Assembly (NCBI GenBank): GCA_024642065.1 | Contig: JAHEBW010000001.1 | Coordinates: 108,963-172,962, forward strand | Source of the DNA: Polynucleobacter sp. | GTDB taxonomy: Bacteria; Pseudomonadota; Gammaproteobacteria; Burkholderiales; Burkholderiaceae | Direction of reading: 5' to 3' | Length of the DNA: 64,000 nt | Part shown: positions 19,424 through 28,344 of the stretch, piece after piece | Layout: every line of letters starts with the position of its first letter | Numbering within the stretch: the first letter of the stretch is position 1 | Program-made: the position numbers and the translations under genes | The notes under the pieces: generated by a model | Seen by the model: only the letters and a program-made list of their open reading frames with translations | What the model was told of the DNA's origin: nothing | Database searches by the model: none

Positions 19424-20116
19424 ATGCGTCAAATTATTCTAGATACTGAAACCACAGGCTTAAATCCTTTAACTGGCGATCGCATCATTGAGATCGGCTG
19501 TTTAGAAATGATTGACCGTCGTTTAACAGGCGCAAAACTGCACCACTACATCAACCCTCAAAGAGATATTGACCCTGGTGCTGTGGCTGTTCACGGTCTT
19601 ACTGTTGAATTTCTATCAGATAAGCCAGTATTTGCAGATGTAGCTGATGAGATTATTGAGTTCTTAAAAGATGCAGAGCTCATTATTCATAACGCGCCCT
19701 TTGACCTAGGGTTTTTAGATATGGAGTTGGGCCTTCTTAAGCGCGGCAAGATGATTGATCATGCAGCATCAGTCATTGATACGCTTAAGAATGCGCGTGA
19801 GATGTTCCCTGGCAGAAGAAATTCTTTAGATGCTCTGTGTGAGCGATTCAGCGTCAGCAACGATCACCGCACATTGCACGGCGCCTTATTAGACTCTGAG
19901 TTATTAGCAGAAGTTTATTTGGCGATGACCAGAGGTCAAGAAGACTTTTTAATGGATGATGCACATGCTGATAGCGCTAGCGCTCAAGCTAAGCGCAAAC
20001 CATTACCTACATCACTAACAATTCAGTTGGCGAGCATTGATGAAAAAGAAGCCCATGAGGCTTATTTAGAAGGTCTAGCGAAGGCAGCCAAGAAGCCTGC
20101 GGTTTGGAATAATTAA
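19424..20116 (+). CDS. dnaQ: DNA polymerase III epsilon subunit (proofreading exonuclease)
   Basis: 3'-5' exonuclease of the replicative polymerase. 230 aa, near the E. coli 243. Exo I motif ILDTETTGLNP (Asp7 and Glu9) at the very N-terminus, Exo II IIHNAPFDLGFL (about 87-98), and Exo III with HGALLDSELLAEVY (about 145-158), which carries the catalytic His and Asp of the DEDDh type. The C-terminal tail probably holds the clamp- and alpha-subunit-binding segment. Converges with dgkA, overlapping it by 4 bases. Confidence 0.96.
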   Translation: MRQIILDTETTGLNPLTGDRIIEIGCLEMIDRRLTGAKLHHYINPQRDIDPGAVAVHGLTVEFLSDKPVFADVADEIIEFLKDAELIIHNAPFDLGFLDMELGLLKRGKMIDHAASVIDTLKNAREMFPGRRNSLDALCERFSVSNDHRTLHGALLDSELLAEVYLAMTRGQEDFLMDDAHADSASAQAKRKPLPTSLTIQLASIDEKEAHEAYLEGLAKAAKKPAVWNN

Positions 20117-20478
20117 AATAGCAGAACAAGCCAAACAAATACAAAATTAATCATTGCCAAAAGTACGGCCCCACTACCAACATCCTTGACCACTTTTGAT
20201 AGGGGATGTTGTTCAGTAGAAATGCGATCAATTGTCTTCTCGATAGCTGTATTGAGTAATTCAATCATGATGACGAGGAGACCACTCGATATCATCAAGA
20301 TCTGGTCAACTTTAGACTGGCCCAAATAAATAGCTCCCGCAATTACCAAGGGCATTAAGCAACACTCGATCCGGATAGCCTCTTCTGAGCGCCAAGCGAA
20401 TAGAAATCCTTCTAAGGAATACTTCAAGGTATTAAAAATACGGCGCTGGATGAGATTGGTAATTTTTTTTACTGGCAT
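20113..20478 (-). CDS. dgkA: Diacylglycerol kinase
   Basis: Integral membrane kinase that phosphorylates diacylglycerol to phosphatidic acid. 121 aa, the typical small size, with three membrane helices. The catalytic signature is intact: EEAIRIE (about 32-38), ELLNTAIEKTID (about 73-84) and KDVGSGAVLLA (about 98-108). It is the last gene of an operon behind eptA and a PAP2 phosphatase. EptA releases diacylglycerol when it takes phosphoethanolamine from phosphatidylethanolamine, so recycling of that product is the likely reason for the linkage. This is inference supported by known chemistry. Confidence 0.96.
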   Translation of the reverse strand: MPVKKITNLIQRRIFNTLKYSLEGFLFAWRSEEAIRIECCLMPLVIAGAIYLGQSKVDQILMISSGLLVIMIELLNTAIEKTIDRISTEQHPLSKVVKDVGSGAVLLAMINFVFVWLVLLF

Positions 20479-20491
20479 TGAGTTAATTTGA

Positions 20492-21199
20492 TCATCTGTT
20501 TTTAAGAATTAGCTCATTATCTGGAATAAGCTTAAAGATCACAAGTAATACTAAACTGATTAACCAAGAGAACCAAGCCGTCCATAAAACATGAGAAAAG
20601 AAATGAGCCCCTTGCATCATTCTAGAAATGCCCAAGATCAAACCTAAAAGAATGGCTAAGTAAAAAATGATTTTGGCAAATTTGGGATAAATGAACCATA
20701 AAGCCACTACCCAGGCAAACCACATAAATCCACCGGCTGCATGTCCTGCCGGGAAACATTGACCCGTCCCAAATTGACTTAAATGTGTTTCAAAAAGCCC
20801 AGCATAAGGCACGCTTCCACCATAAATATCTAAACTCCATGGGCAGTGCTTGTTGGTTAAGTGCTTTAAAAGAGCCACCAAAGCTGGAATCAAGATAACC
20901 CCTAAAGAGCCCACCCAAACATGCCGGGCAGTTAACAAAGTCTTACCTACTTTAAGTTTCCAAATCGCGAATACGATGGATGCCACACCTAAAACATACA
21001 TCGCAGTCTTCATGCCATGATGCATCACCTGAGTTAGGAATGGATGATTCCTTAAACCAAATTCTTTTAATTCTGAACTGTAAAAAAAATTATTTAACCA
21101 AATATCAATGCTTGTTAACTCGAAAACCACCAATAAACCAAATGCAGAAAAACCTAAGATTATTAATTGTTTAATCAGAAAACTAGATTTATTAATCAT
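20492..21199 (-). CDS. PAP2-family membrane phosphatase (lipid A 1-phosphatase-like)
   Basis: 235 aa, about six membrane helices. The PAP2 active site is present in a variant form: KHLTNKHCPW in place of the usual KxxxxxxRP (about 104-113), FPAGHAAGG as the PSGH equivalent (about 143-151), and SRMMQGAHFFSHV with the catalytic Arg and His (about 183-195). Likely substrates are lipid A phosphate, undecaprenyl pyrophosphate or phosphatidic acid; the eptA partnership favours lipid A. I chose ATG 21199, which overlaps the eptA stop by 8 bases, over an ATG seven codons upstream inside eptA. Confidence 0.88.
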   Translation of the reverse strand: MINKSSFLIKQLIILGFSAFGLLVVFELTSIDIWLNNFFYSSELKEFGLRNHPFLTQVMHHGMKTAMYVLGVASIVFAIWKLKVGKTLLTARHVWVGSLGVILIPALVALLKHLTNKHCPWSLDIYGGSVPYAGLFETHLSQFGTGQCFPAGHAAGGFMWFAWVVALWFIYPKFAKIIFYLAILLGLILGISRMMQGAHFFSHVLWTAWFSWLISLVLLVIFKLIPDNELILKNR

Positions 21200-22847
21200 G
21201 GCATTTTGCAGTGAGATCAAAATTTCTCTCGTAAATACTTGTCTTGATATTAAACATGCCTAGGATGGTATGGAACAAATTATCATGATGTGCTGGGGTT
21301 TTGCTCTTTTCTTTAAAACAAGCATCAATAGGCGGATAGTCCTTTTTGTAGTTGTCTGATAGCCAAACAAAAAAAGGCACTTGAGTTTGATATGAAGGAG
21401 CAATTGAGTATGGCAAACCATGCAAGTAAATGCCATTCTCACCAAGTGATTCACCATGGTCAGACAAATAAATTAAGGATGTGGACTTATCACTATGTTT
21501 TTTCAATTGATCGATGGCTTTTGATAAGACAGCATCGGTATAACGAATGCTATTGTCATAAGCATTAATAATTTCTTGCTGACTGCACTTAGAAAGATCA
21601 GAGGTGTTGCAAGCAGGCTTGTACTTCTCAAACTCTTTAGGGTATCTAGCGTAATAAGCTGGGCCATGATTACCTAGTTGATGCAGAACAATTACTTGAT
21701 TGCCTGAGTTTTTCTTTAGAAGCTCCTCAAGCCCATCAACCAAGGCCTCATCATAACAAGCTGCATCAGTGCAATTTTTTGGGTTGGCCATAGCTCTTGC
21801 ATTAAAAACATCTAAGCCATTACAAACACCCTTGCAACCAGATTGGTTATCAATCCACGATACGTGAAATCTAGTCTTCTTCAGGACATGCAATAAGGAC
21901 TCACTAGATCGAATAATTTTTTCATCATAGTTGTGTCTACCTTCTTTAGAGAACAAGCAAGGCACCGATGTATCCGTATTGGTACCACAGCTAGTAGCAT
22001 AAGGAAAACTATGCAAGTTTTTTTCAGCTAATAAAGGTGTTGTATTGCGCTCATACCCTGACAAGCCCCAGTTGGCTGCTCGAACCGTTTCACCAACAAC
22101 GATGACTAATATTTCTGGCTTTTTACTAAGTGGGATTTGGCTTCGAACAGCATCATCACCTATTGGTCTAATTTTATGATTAACCTCAGCAGTACTTTGT
22201 AAAGTAATTTTTGCAGATGAAAATAAGAAGCTAGTAGGCAAAACAAGATGTCTAATTTCTTTGTGATTTCTCATAGTTGAAGAGAAATTTTTAAATTGAG
22301 ACATCAAGGATCCAAAAGCAACTACAAAAGCAATTAAAGTGAGAATTATTTTTCTTGTTACGGACTTTAAAACAGGAGCTTTCTTAATCTTTAAAAAGAT
22401 GATGAGAATCACCGGCAAAGTGCCAAATTGCAAAAAATGGAAGATTAAGGAAGCGGTTAGTAATTCTTTTGCTTCTGCCGGGTTTGTTGTAAAAATATTC
22501 CTCAGCATCGTAGTGTCAAAATGCACACCATACGTTTTTGCATAGTAACTAGCTAAAACAGTAGCCGCCAAAAGACTCAAAGCAACCCATTTGCTGGCTT
22601 TACCCCAAAGCAATAAATTGATTATCAAAAACTGTAATGCGGTGACTGCAATGTAAACAGCACAAAAAAAAGTCCAACGTGATGCACTAGTCCCCGTTTG
22701 AGTTTTCAACAACTCATCCCAAAGTACGCCGTTCAAGAAAATTGAAAAATAAATACTAAGAGCAAAAGAAAGTAATTCAGGACTTATATTCCAACGGAAT
22801 AGTCGAACGAAAAGGCTCTTAGGCAATGAATTTGAATTAATCTGCAT
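21192..22847 (-). CDS. eptA: Phosphoethanolamine--lipid A transferase (EptA/PmrC family)
   Basis: Transfers phosphoethanolamine from phosphatidylethanolamine to lipid A phosphates in the periplasmic leaflet, lowering surface charge and polymyxin binding. 551 aa. Five N-terminal membrane helices (to about 185) precede a sulfatase-like periplasmic domain. The zinc/nucleophile motif VVGETVRAANWGLSGY, with the acceptor Thr, is at about 251-266. SCGTNTDTSVPC forms a typical disulfide site, and LSDHGESLGENGIYLHG carries further zinc ligands near residue 465. First gene of the eptA-PAP2-dgkA operon. Related enzymes (EptB, MCR) share these motifs, so the precise acceptor is inferred. Confidence 0.93.
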   Translation of the reverse strand: MQINSNSLPKSLFVRLFRWNISPELLSFALSIYFSIFLNGVLWDELLKTQTGTSASRWTFFCAVYIAVTALQFLIINLLLWGKASKWVALSLLAATVLASYYAKTYGVHFDTTMLRNIFTTNPAEAKELLTASLIFHFLQFGTLPVILIIFLKIKKAPVLKSVTRKIILTLIAFVVAFGSLMSQFKNFSSTMRNHKEIRHLVLPTSFLFSSAKITLQSTAEVNHKIRPIGDDAVRSQIPLSKKPEILVIVVGETVRAANWGLSGYERNTTPLLAEKNLHSFPYATSCGTNTDTSVPCLFSKEGRHNYDEKIIRSSESLLHVLKKTRFHVSWIDNQSGCKGVCNGLDVFNARAMANPKNCTDAACYDEALVDGLEELLKKNSGNQVIVLHQLGNHGPAYYARYPKEFEKYKPACNTSDLSKCSQQEIINAYDNSIRYTDAVLSKAIDQLKKHSDKSTSLIYLSDHGESLGENGIYLHGLPYSIAPSYQTQVPFFVWLSDNYKKDYPPIDACFKEKSKTPAHHDNLFHTILGMFNIKTSIYERNFDLTAKCHD

Positions 22848-22855
22848 ACCTAGAT

Positions 22856-22888
22856 AATAAGGTTTTTTATTCAGTTAAATAAGGTTTT
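22856..22888 (-). promoter_or_regulatory. Direct repeat just upstream of eptA
   Basis: An exact 11-bp repeat (plus-strand AATAAGGTTTT) occurs at 22856-22866 and 22878-22888, with a 22-bp period (two helical turns), 9-41 bases before the eptA ATG. Such spacing fits a dimeric response regulator bound to one DNA face, but a similar half-site was not found between the two copies, so this is only a candidate site. Confidence 0.3.
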
Positions 22889-22966
22889 CCAAGAAAAACC
22901 CTTCTTTTTTTAAGCTGATAATTGATGTTTGCGGCTCTAATACGTATTGATTATAAAATCTATATA

Positions 22967-23389
22967 TTATTTGGGCGGAAACAACTTATACCAATAGCTG
23001 TAAACCCAGCAAGCAGCACAAAAAGAGAATAACCACTCTAAAGTTGAAAAAATAACTAATGCAGTTGCCGGTACTCTCCATAAACTATTTCCACTGTAAA
23101 AGAGGATGCTAGCAATTGTGGCCGCTACAAAAAGAATTTTGTTGGCAAACATTTTTGCACCAGCATTTTCTTTTTTGCCAGCTATATTGAGCTTTACCAT
23201 TACCTTAGTAAATAAACGATGGGATGGACATTTATAGTGCCCCCAAAAACCTCTTACAAAGCCCATAAGTGCCAATAAAGGTAATAAATAAGGGTAGCCC
23301 AACAAAGCGATCAAACAAAAAGAAAATGTAATAAAAGCTTCTAGTCTTGCCACATTAGAATTGACTGGCGGTATATCAAAACGTAACAT
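22967..23389 (-). CDS. DUF4395 family membrane protein
   Basis: 140 aa with about four hydrophobic segments (20-45, 82-97, 104-130). The features match DUF4395 as I know it: an N-terminal VNSNVARLEAFITF segment, a FVRGFWG turn, a SPSHRLF-like element (here CPSHRLF) and a C-terminal CAACWVYSYWY with paired cysteines. The function is unknown; some members sit beside thiol-redox or sulfur-transfer proteins, and the Cys-x-x-Cys here would fit such a role. It lies alone between hemN and eptA. Confidence 0.8.
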   Translation of the reverse strand: MLRFDIPPVNSNVARLEAFITFSFCLIALLGYPYLLPLLALMGFVRGFWGHYKCPSHRLFTKVMVKLNIAGKKENAGAKMFANKILFVAATIASILFYSGNSLWRVPATALVIFSTLEWLFSFCAACWVYSYWYKLFPPK

Positions 23390-23449
23390 TTATAACCTTT
23401 ATAGATTACTAATCTGTATTAAATTGTCAGGGTTATTTAAGTATTATAC

Positions 23450-24865
23450 CTAAACTACCTTAGAGTAGCGAGCCTCAGTCTTGACGTCTCTTAGATGTTT
23501 ATCAAAGGCCATGGCTACGCGCCTCACTAACAAACGACCTTTGGTTGGCACAACTATCTTAACGCCTTCCCAGTGCAACAAACCCGCCCGCTCAAGGTCT
23601 TTAAGCTCAATGAGCTCACGTTCAAAATAAGTAGCAAAATCTATCCCGTGATGTTTTGAAAAGCTGGCTGTATCCAGTTCAAATTGGCACATCAATTCAC
23701 CAATCAACTCACGACGTAAGATGTCATCAGTATTTAACTGCAACCCTCTCAATGTCGGTAAATGGCCTTGATCAAGAATGGCGTAGTACTCATCTAAGGT
23801 TCTGACATTTTGTGCATACACATCATCCACCTTACCAATCGATGAAATGCCAAAAGCTAATAGATCACACTCAGCTTGAGTGGAGTAACCTTGGAAATTG
23901 CGATGCAAATGCCCCTTTTGCTGAGCAATCGCGAGCTCATCATCCGGCTTAGAAAAATGATCCATTCCGATAAAAACATAACCTGCTTGGCTAAGCTGAT
24001 CAATCGTATTAGAAAGAATATCTAACTTATCTGCAGCAACTGGCAAATCTGCCTCTGCAATACGTCGCTGAGGTTTGAATACGGTAGGTAAATGGGCATA
24101 GCTATAAACAGATAAGCGATCAGGATCCATGGAGATGACAGCTTCAACAGTTTGCTTAAAAGTTTCTGGAGTTTGTTTAGGTAAACCATAAATCAAATCA
24201 ACACTACCAGACTGAAAGCCATATTTTCTGGACCAATCTAATACTGCTTTAGTTTCCTCAATGGTTTGAACACGATGAACTGCTTGCTGCACCTCTAGAT
24301 TGAAGTCTTGAACACCCAAACTGATTCGATTAAAACCTAACTCCGCAAGCAAAGCGATATCTGACTCAGTAACTCGACGTGGGTCAATTTCGATGGAGTA
24401 TTCACCACCAGCTTGCAAGTCAAAATGCGCTTTGATGTGTTGCATTAACTCACGCATCTCATCATGAGATAAAAAAGTGGGCGTACCACCACCCCAATGC
24501 AATTGAGTAACAGGAATTTTTTGACCGGTCATGCCCATCACCTCAGTCACCATGCTAATTTCCTTGGCTAAATACTTGATGTATTTAGCACTACGGCCAT
24601 GATCCTTAGTGATGATTTTGTTACATCCACAGTAGTAACAAATATTGGGGCAAAACGGTAAATGGAAATAGAGAGACAGTGGTTTATTGGCACTGGCACA
24701 GCGCTTTAAAGCTTGGACGTAGTTAGGCCCCTTGAATTCCCCATGGAATCGGTCAGCCGTTGGATAGGATGTGTATCTTGGCCCATTAATGTCAAAGCGT
24801 TTCAGCAACTCAGGCTGAAACAATGGCTCTGCAACAACGTTAATTGGTGGGGCTGAAATAGTCAC
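23450..24865 (-). CDS. hemN: Oxygen-independent coproporphyrinogen III oxidase
   Basis: Radical-SAM enzyme converting coproporphyrinogen III to protoporphyrinogen IX for haem synthesis without oxygen. 471 aa. The N-terminal [13 protein letters not shown] (about 28-40) is HemN-specific. The 4Fe-4S motif is [10 protein letters not shown] (about 72-81), followed by the GGGTPTF SAM-binding segment (about 127-133). The C-terminal HemN domain has MGMDHF-type and [10 protein letters not shown] segments, so this is a true HemN rather than HemW. The predicted start is GTG 24865, which is buried in a perfect hairpin; an FNR/ANR-like box lies upstream. Anaerobic induction is therefore likely. Confidence 0.95.
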   Translation of the reverse strand: MTISAPPINVVAEPLFQPELLKRFDINGPRYTSYPTADRFHGEFKGPNYVQALKRCASANKPLSLYFHLPFCPNICYYCGCNKIITKDHGRSAKYIKYLAKEISMVTEVMGMTGQKIPVTQLHWGGGTPTFLSHDEMRELMQHIKAHFDLQAGGEYSIEIDPRRVTESDIALLAELGFNRISLGVQDFNLEVQQAVHRVQTIEETKAVLDWSRKYGFQSGSVDLIYGLPKQTPETFKQTVEAVISMDPDRLSVYSYAHLPTVFKPQRRIAEADLPVAADKLDILSNTIDQLSQAGYVFIGMDHFSKPDDELAIAQQKGHLHRNFQGYSTQAECDLLAFGISSIGKVDDVYAQNVRTLDEYYAILDQGHLPTLRGLQLNTDDILRRELIGELMCQFELDTASFSKHHGIDFATYFERELIELKDLERAGLLHWEGVKIVVPTKGRLLVRRVAMAFDKHLRDVKTEARYSKVV

Positions 24866-24887
24866 AGGGGCTATTTTAGCCCCTGTG
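24863..24887 (-). promoter_or_regulatory. Hairpin enclosing the hemN start codon
   Basis: A perfect 11-bp inverted repeat (CACAGGGGCTA / TAGCCCCTGTG, 3-base loop). In the hemN mRNA the 3' arm contains the GTG initiation codon, and the 5' arm contains AGGGG, the only ribosome-binding-like sequence nearby. No U tract follows on either strand, so a terminator is unlikely. It may control translation initiation. Confidence 0.6.
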
Positions 24888-24927
24888 AAATGAGTTACCA
24901 GCTGTCTTTTGATTAAATCAAAGAATA

Positions 24928-24941
24928 TTGATTTAGATCAT
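24928..24941 (-). promoter_or_regulatory. FNR/ANR-type box upstream of hemN
   Basis: TTGAT-TTAG-ATCAT matches the FNR/ANR consensus TTGAT-N4-ATCAA at 9 of 10 positions. It is centred about 70 bases upstream of the hemN start, which fits an activator site near -41 of a promoter starting close to 24893. A second, imperfectly spaced palindrome (TTTGATTAAATCAAA) is just downstream at 24909-24923. Confidence 0.6.
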
Positions 24942-24961
24942 TAGATGAGCAAGATAGCGCA

Positions 24962-26455
24962 TTAACCGTTGACTGGCATAGTGAAGCTTGAGCCTTGAAC
25001 GATGGTTTCTGGCCAGCGCTGAGTCACTGCTTTCATACGCGTGTAGAAGCGTACGCCCTCGGGACCATGCACGTGATGGTCGCCAAATAAACTGCGCTTC
25101 CAACCGCCAAATGAATGAAATGCCATCGGTACAGGAATAGGCACATTGACACCCACCATGCCGACCTGAATACGACTCACGAATTCTCTAGCTGTATTGC
25201 CATCTCTTGTAAAAATGGCTGTGCCATTACCAAACTCATGATCATTGATTAATTGGATCGCTGTAGCCACATCAGGAACACGCATCACACTTAAAACGGG
25301 CCCAAAGATTTCCTCTTTGTAAATGCTCATTTGCGGCGTCACTTGATCAAATAAACAGCCGCCTAAAAAGAATCCATTTTCTGCACCGGGTACTTTAAGA
25401 CCTCGGCCATCAATTACTAACTTGGCACCCTCTTTAACACCAGCATCCACATAGCTAGTAACTTTATCTAAGTGAACCTTGGTAACTAATGGCCCCATTT
25501 CGGCACCAGGTTTCATGCCATTATCAATTTTTAGCTTTTTGATACGCTCACTCAATTTGGCAATCAAGGCATCACCCACATCACCAACAGCTACTGCCAC
25601 AGAAATCGCCATACAGCGCTCGCCAGCAGAACCATAAGCTGCACCCATCAAAGCATCAACTGATTGGTCTAAGTCCGCATCAGGCATCACCACCATGTGA
25701 TTCTTAGCGCCACCTAGGGCTTGAACACGTTTACCATTTTTTGCTGATGTTTCATAAATATAAGATGCAATGGGAGTCGATCCTACAAAGCTGATCGCTT
25801 TGACATCAGGATGCTCAAGCAAGGCATCAACAGCAGTCTTGTCGCCATGAACAACGTTAAAGACACCCTTTGGTAAACCAGCCTCCTCTAACCACTTAGC
25901 CGCCAATAAAGTTGCTGATGGGTCTCTTTCAGATGGCTTCAATATAAAAGTATTACCGCAGGCAATCGCTACTGGATACATCCACATTGGCACCATGGCT
26001 GGGAAGTTAAATGGAGTAATGCCAGCACAAACACCCAAAGCCTGACGCATAGTCCATGCATCCATTCCCTTAGCAATTTGCTCGGTATATTCGCCCTTGA
26101 GCAACTGGGGAATACCACAAGCAAAATCGACCACCTCTAGACCACGCTGAATCTCACCCTTGGCATCATCAAAAGTTTTGCCATGCTCACGGGTAATTAC
26201 CTCAGCCATCTCGTCTAAACGCGCCTCTATGATGTTTTTGAAGTTGAACATCACTTTGGCTCTTCTAGTTACCGGAGTGCTTGACCATGCGGGAAATGCA
26301 GCTTTAGCAGCTTCAACAGCCTTAGCGACGTCAGATACGGAAGCTAGTTCAACCTGGGCTTTAACAAGGCCTGTGGCTGGCTCATAAACTGGGGCTGTTT
26401 TGCCTCCAAAATGAATCACCTCGCCATTAATATGGTGTCCAATCGTTACTGACAT
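24962..26455 (-). CDS. mmsA: Methylmalonate-semialdehyde dehydrogenase (acylating)
   Basis: CoA-dependent aldehyde dehydrogenase that turns methylmalonate semialdehyde into propionyl-CoA (valine catabolism) or malonate semialdehyde into acetyl-CoA. 497 aa from ATG 26455, chosen for AGGAG five bases upstream; longer in-frame starts run into the region of the divergent gene. N-terminal GHHINGE, the LKPSERDPS cofactor segment (about 181), and [11 protein letters not shown] with the catalytic Cys (about 285) are as expected. The C-terminal [16 protein letters not shown] is specific to MMSDH. No valine-degradation genes adjoin it; its propionyl-CoA product links it to prpE. Confidence 0.95.
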   Translation of the reverse strand: MSVTIGHHINGEVIHFGGKTAPVYEPATGLVKAQVELASVSDVAKAVEAAKAAFPAWSSTPVTRRAKVMFNFKNIIEARLDEMAEVITREHGKTFDDAKGEIQRGLEVVDFACGIPQLLKGEYTEQIAKGMDAWTMRQALGVCAGITPFNFPAMVPMWMYPVAIACGNTFILKPSERDPSATLLAAKWLEEAGLPKGVFNVVHGDKTAVDALLEHPDVKAISFVGSTPIASYIYETSAKNGKRVQALGGAKNHMVVMPDADLDQSVDALMGAAYGSAGERCMAISVAVAVGDVGDALIAKLSERIKKLKIDNGMKPGAEMGPLVTKVHLDKVTSYVDAGVKEGAKLVIDGRGLKVPGAENGFFLGGCLFDQVTPQMSIYKEEIFGPVLSVMRVPDVATAIQLINDHEFGNGTAIFTRDGNTAREFVSRIQVGMVGVNVPIPVPMAFHSFGGWKRSLFGDHHVHGPEGVRFYTRMKAVTQRWPETIVQGSSFTMPVNG

Positions 26456-26513
26456 TTTGTCTCCTACTTGATTTATATTATTAGTCATATAACTATATCG
26501 AAAATTTATCTCT

Positions 26514-26798
26514 TTGGCTTTTTTTAGACTTTTCCGCGTTTTACCAATTTTGGCAATGTTTTGCCAGGTCGCTGGCTGTGCTTTAGCCGCAGCGTACCCT
26601 ATGGCAACAGTAGGCGTCGCCACCACGGCAGCAACGGGTAAAGGCCCAACGGATCATGCCATCTCAGAAAGCGTTGATAAAGATTGTTCTGTTTGGAAAA
26701 TATTTGACGGGCAGCCCATCTGTGAGCGCCGATTAAAACCTCATGAAATCCCTGTGCAGGATTACAGCCGCCGACAGAAATTAGTGCCGGCTAATTAA
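26514..26798 (+). CDS. Small putative lipoprotein of unknown function
   Basis: 94 aa, starting at TTG 26514. The N-terminus has a basic, hydrophobic signal ([13 protein letters not shown]) ending in a lipobox VAGC at 19-22. The mature part has [11 protein letters not shown] (about 43-53) and two later cysteines in [14 protein letters not shown] (about 57-70), probably a disulfide. I recall similar small GKGxxDH/DCxxW proteins in Burkholderiales, always unassigned. An internal ATG at 26556 would destroy the signal peptide, so the TTG start is preferred despite a weak ribosome-binding site. Divergent from mmsA, convergent with the DUF1178 gene. Confidence 0.72.
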   Translation: MAFFRLFRVLPILAMFCQVAGCALAAAYPMATVGVATTAATGKGPTDHAISESVDKDCSVWKIFDGQPICERRLKPHEIPVQDYSRRQKLVPAN

Positions 26799-26802
26799 GC
26801 CT

Positions 26803-27357
26803 TTATTGCAGGGTGTCTTTTAGAGCTGGTAAAAGAGGTAAGGCAACCACCTCAATACCCTCTTCCCTTAATTCTGCTGTTTCATCACTGGTAGCCTGAC
26901 CACGAATACTGCGCTCAGGGGCTTCTTGATAATGAATTTTTCTGGCTTCTTCAGCAAAGTTATCACCAACATCTTCTGTTTTGTTGATGATTTCACGCAT
27001 GGCCTGCATGACTGCCGCCTGAACATGCGCTTGTAACTTTGCCTGCTCTTGACCAGATAGAACCATCGAATTACCAGAGTGCCCAGTATCACGTGCGTCA
27101 TGAATCTCACGAGTGGCAGGTTTAGAAACAGCTGGTAAATTTGCTTGTGAAGAAGCTGGTGAAATGGATGGCGCATCCAACTCACGTCCTATATGTTTAC
27201 CAATACGAGGTGCTGAAGGTAAACGACGAATCTCATGACTCTCGCAAATAGGGCAAATCAACAAACCGTTATTTTGCTGCTCCAAAGCATCAGCCTCGGA
27301 GGCAAACCAGCCTTCGAAGTGGTGATCTAAATGACATGCGAGGTTATAAACTTTCAT
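26803..27357 (-). CDS. DUF1178 family protein
   Basis: 184 aa, cytoplasmic. The N-terminal MKVYNLACHLDHHFEGWF with CPICESHEIRRLPSAPR at about 36-52 is the DUF1178 pattern: a conserved Cys/His set that looks like a small zinc-ribbon. A variable linker rich in Ser, Pro and Ala follows, then a helical C-terminal half with GDNFAEEARKIHYQEAPERSIRG (in two pieces around 132-155) that is also typical. No function is established. It precedes nudF's 3' end on the same strand; the cluster nuoN-DUF2818-nudF-DUF1178 is conserved in Burkholderiales. Confidence 0.88.
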   Translation of the reverse strand: MKVYNLACHLDHHFEGWFASEADALEQQNNGLLICPICESHEIRRLPSAPRIGKHIGRELDAPSISPASSQANLPAVSKPATREIHDARDTGHSGNSMVLSGQEQAKLQAHVQAAVMQAMREIINKTEDVGDNFAEEARKIHYQEAPERSIRGQATSDETAELREEGIEVVALPLLPALKDTLQ

Positions 27358-27407
27358 AGATATCTAAATGGTGACATATTTTGTAAATTCAAGTACTGCG
27401 CTTGAGA

Positions 27408-27992
27408 TTATTTACCCTGCAGCCTTCTAGCTAGATGGTAGACAGAAATGATTGTTTTGACATCAGTGATGCTGCCATTAGCAATCCATTCATGCATTTC
27501 ATCAATCGTTGCAGCAAAGACATCTAAAAACTCACCATCATCTAAACAACGCTGTCCAGGAGTTAAGCCTTTTGCCAAGTAGATTTCAATTAGCTCTGTT
27601 GAATAAGAGATCACCGGATGAATGCGACCAAGATATTCCCAAGAACTAGCTGTATAACCTGTCTCTTCAAGTAACTCTCTTTGCGCGCACACCAATGGAT
27701 CTTCACCAAGCTCTAATTTCCCCGCCGGGATTTCGATCATGGCTTTATCCACTGGATAGCGGAATTGACGCTCCAATAAAATACGGCCGTCATCCAAGAT
27801 TGGGACAATAGCTACTGCACCTGGGTGGATTAAATACTCACGATAAGTTTCCTTGCCATCCGGCAAGCTCACGATATCTTTTTTGAGTTTTAGAAACTTA
27901 CCTTGATAAGCATCCATAGATGATTTAACAGTCTCACGCAAGTGCGCATCTGAGACTGGCAAATCAGCCAAGCTTTTTTCTGGTTGCGTCAT
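27408..27992 (-). CDS. nudF: NUDIX hydrolase, probable ADP-ribose pyrophosphatase
   Basis: Hydrolyses ADP-ribose (or a similar nucleoside diphosphate sugar) to AMP and ribose 5-phosphate. 194 aa. The Nudix box is complete: GEDPLVCAQRELLEETGY (about 97-114), preceded by EIPAGKLE, which is the ADP-ribose-pyrophosphatase form of the upstream segment. Five bases separate it from the DUF2818 gene, so it is probably expressed from the end of the nuo operon. A link with NADH turnover at complex I is attractive but inferred. Confidence 0.9.
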   Translation of the reverse strand: MTQPEKSLADLPVSDAHLRETVKSSMDAYQGKFLKLKKDIVSLPDGKETYREYLIHPGAVAIVPILDDGRILLERQFRYPVDKAMIEIPAGKLELGEDPLVCAQRELLEETGYTASSWEYLGRIHPVISYSTELIEIYLAKGLTPGQRCLDDGEFLDVFAATIDEMHEWIANGSITDVKTIISVYHLARRLQGK

Positions 27993-27997
27993 GCTAA

Positions 27998-28318
27998 TTA
28001 ATTGTGGGCATCATGGCGATGCTTCATCAAGAAGCGCCATGTGAAACCTGGGAATGCGCCTACCAAGAATAAACAGATGGTGACAGCAAAGAATTCCCAA
28101 CGCTTAGGAAAGACATTACCAATAGCGTTTTCTAGAAGATATGCCAATAAACCAACTAAGGCATACCAAATTAACATTTCTAATAAACACCAACCCACAT
28201 GCTTGTCTGGCAAGGGTTTGATGAGTAGAAATTTACTAGAAACAAATGCTAAATTGGCCGCGACTAGCGCGACCAATATAACTAACCAAGTTTCAGCACT
28301 TAAGCCGGTAGGTGACAT
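27998..28318 (-). CDS. DUF2818 family membrane protein
   Basis: 106 aa with three membrane helices (about 9-32, 41-62, 75-97). The length and the segments FLLIKPLPDKH and FPGFTWRFLMKHR match DUF2818, found almost always right after nuoN in betaproteobacteria. The function is unknown. The steady linkage suggests a role in complex I assembly or membrane insertion, but nothing in the sequence proves it. The gap to nuoN is 26 bases. Confidence 0.88.
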   Translation of the reverse strand: MSPTGLSAETWLVILVALVAANLAFVSSKFLLIKPLPDKHVGWCLLEMLIWYALVGLLAYLLENAIGNVFPKRWEFFAVTICLFLVGAFPGFTWRFLMKHRHDAHN

Positions 28319-28344
28319 GGGTGATTTATCTGCCTTTTAATGAA

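Noticed and set aside
24863..24887. Reading the hemN hairpin as the terminator of mmsA
   Set aside because: There is no U tract on the minus strand, and the hairpin overlaps the start of the next gene instead of lying close to the mmsA stop.
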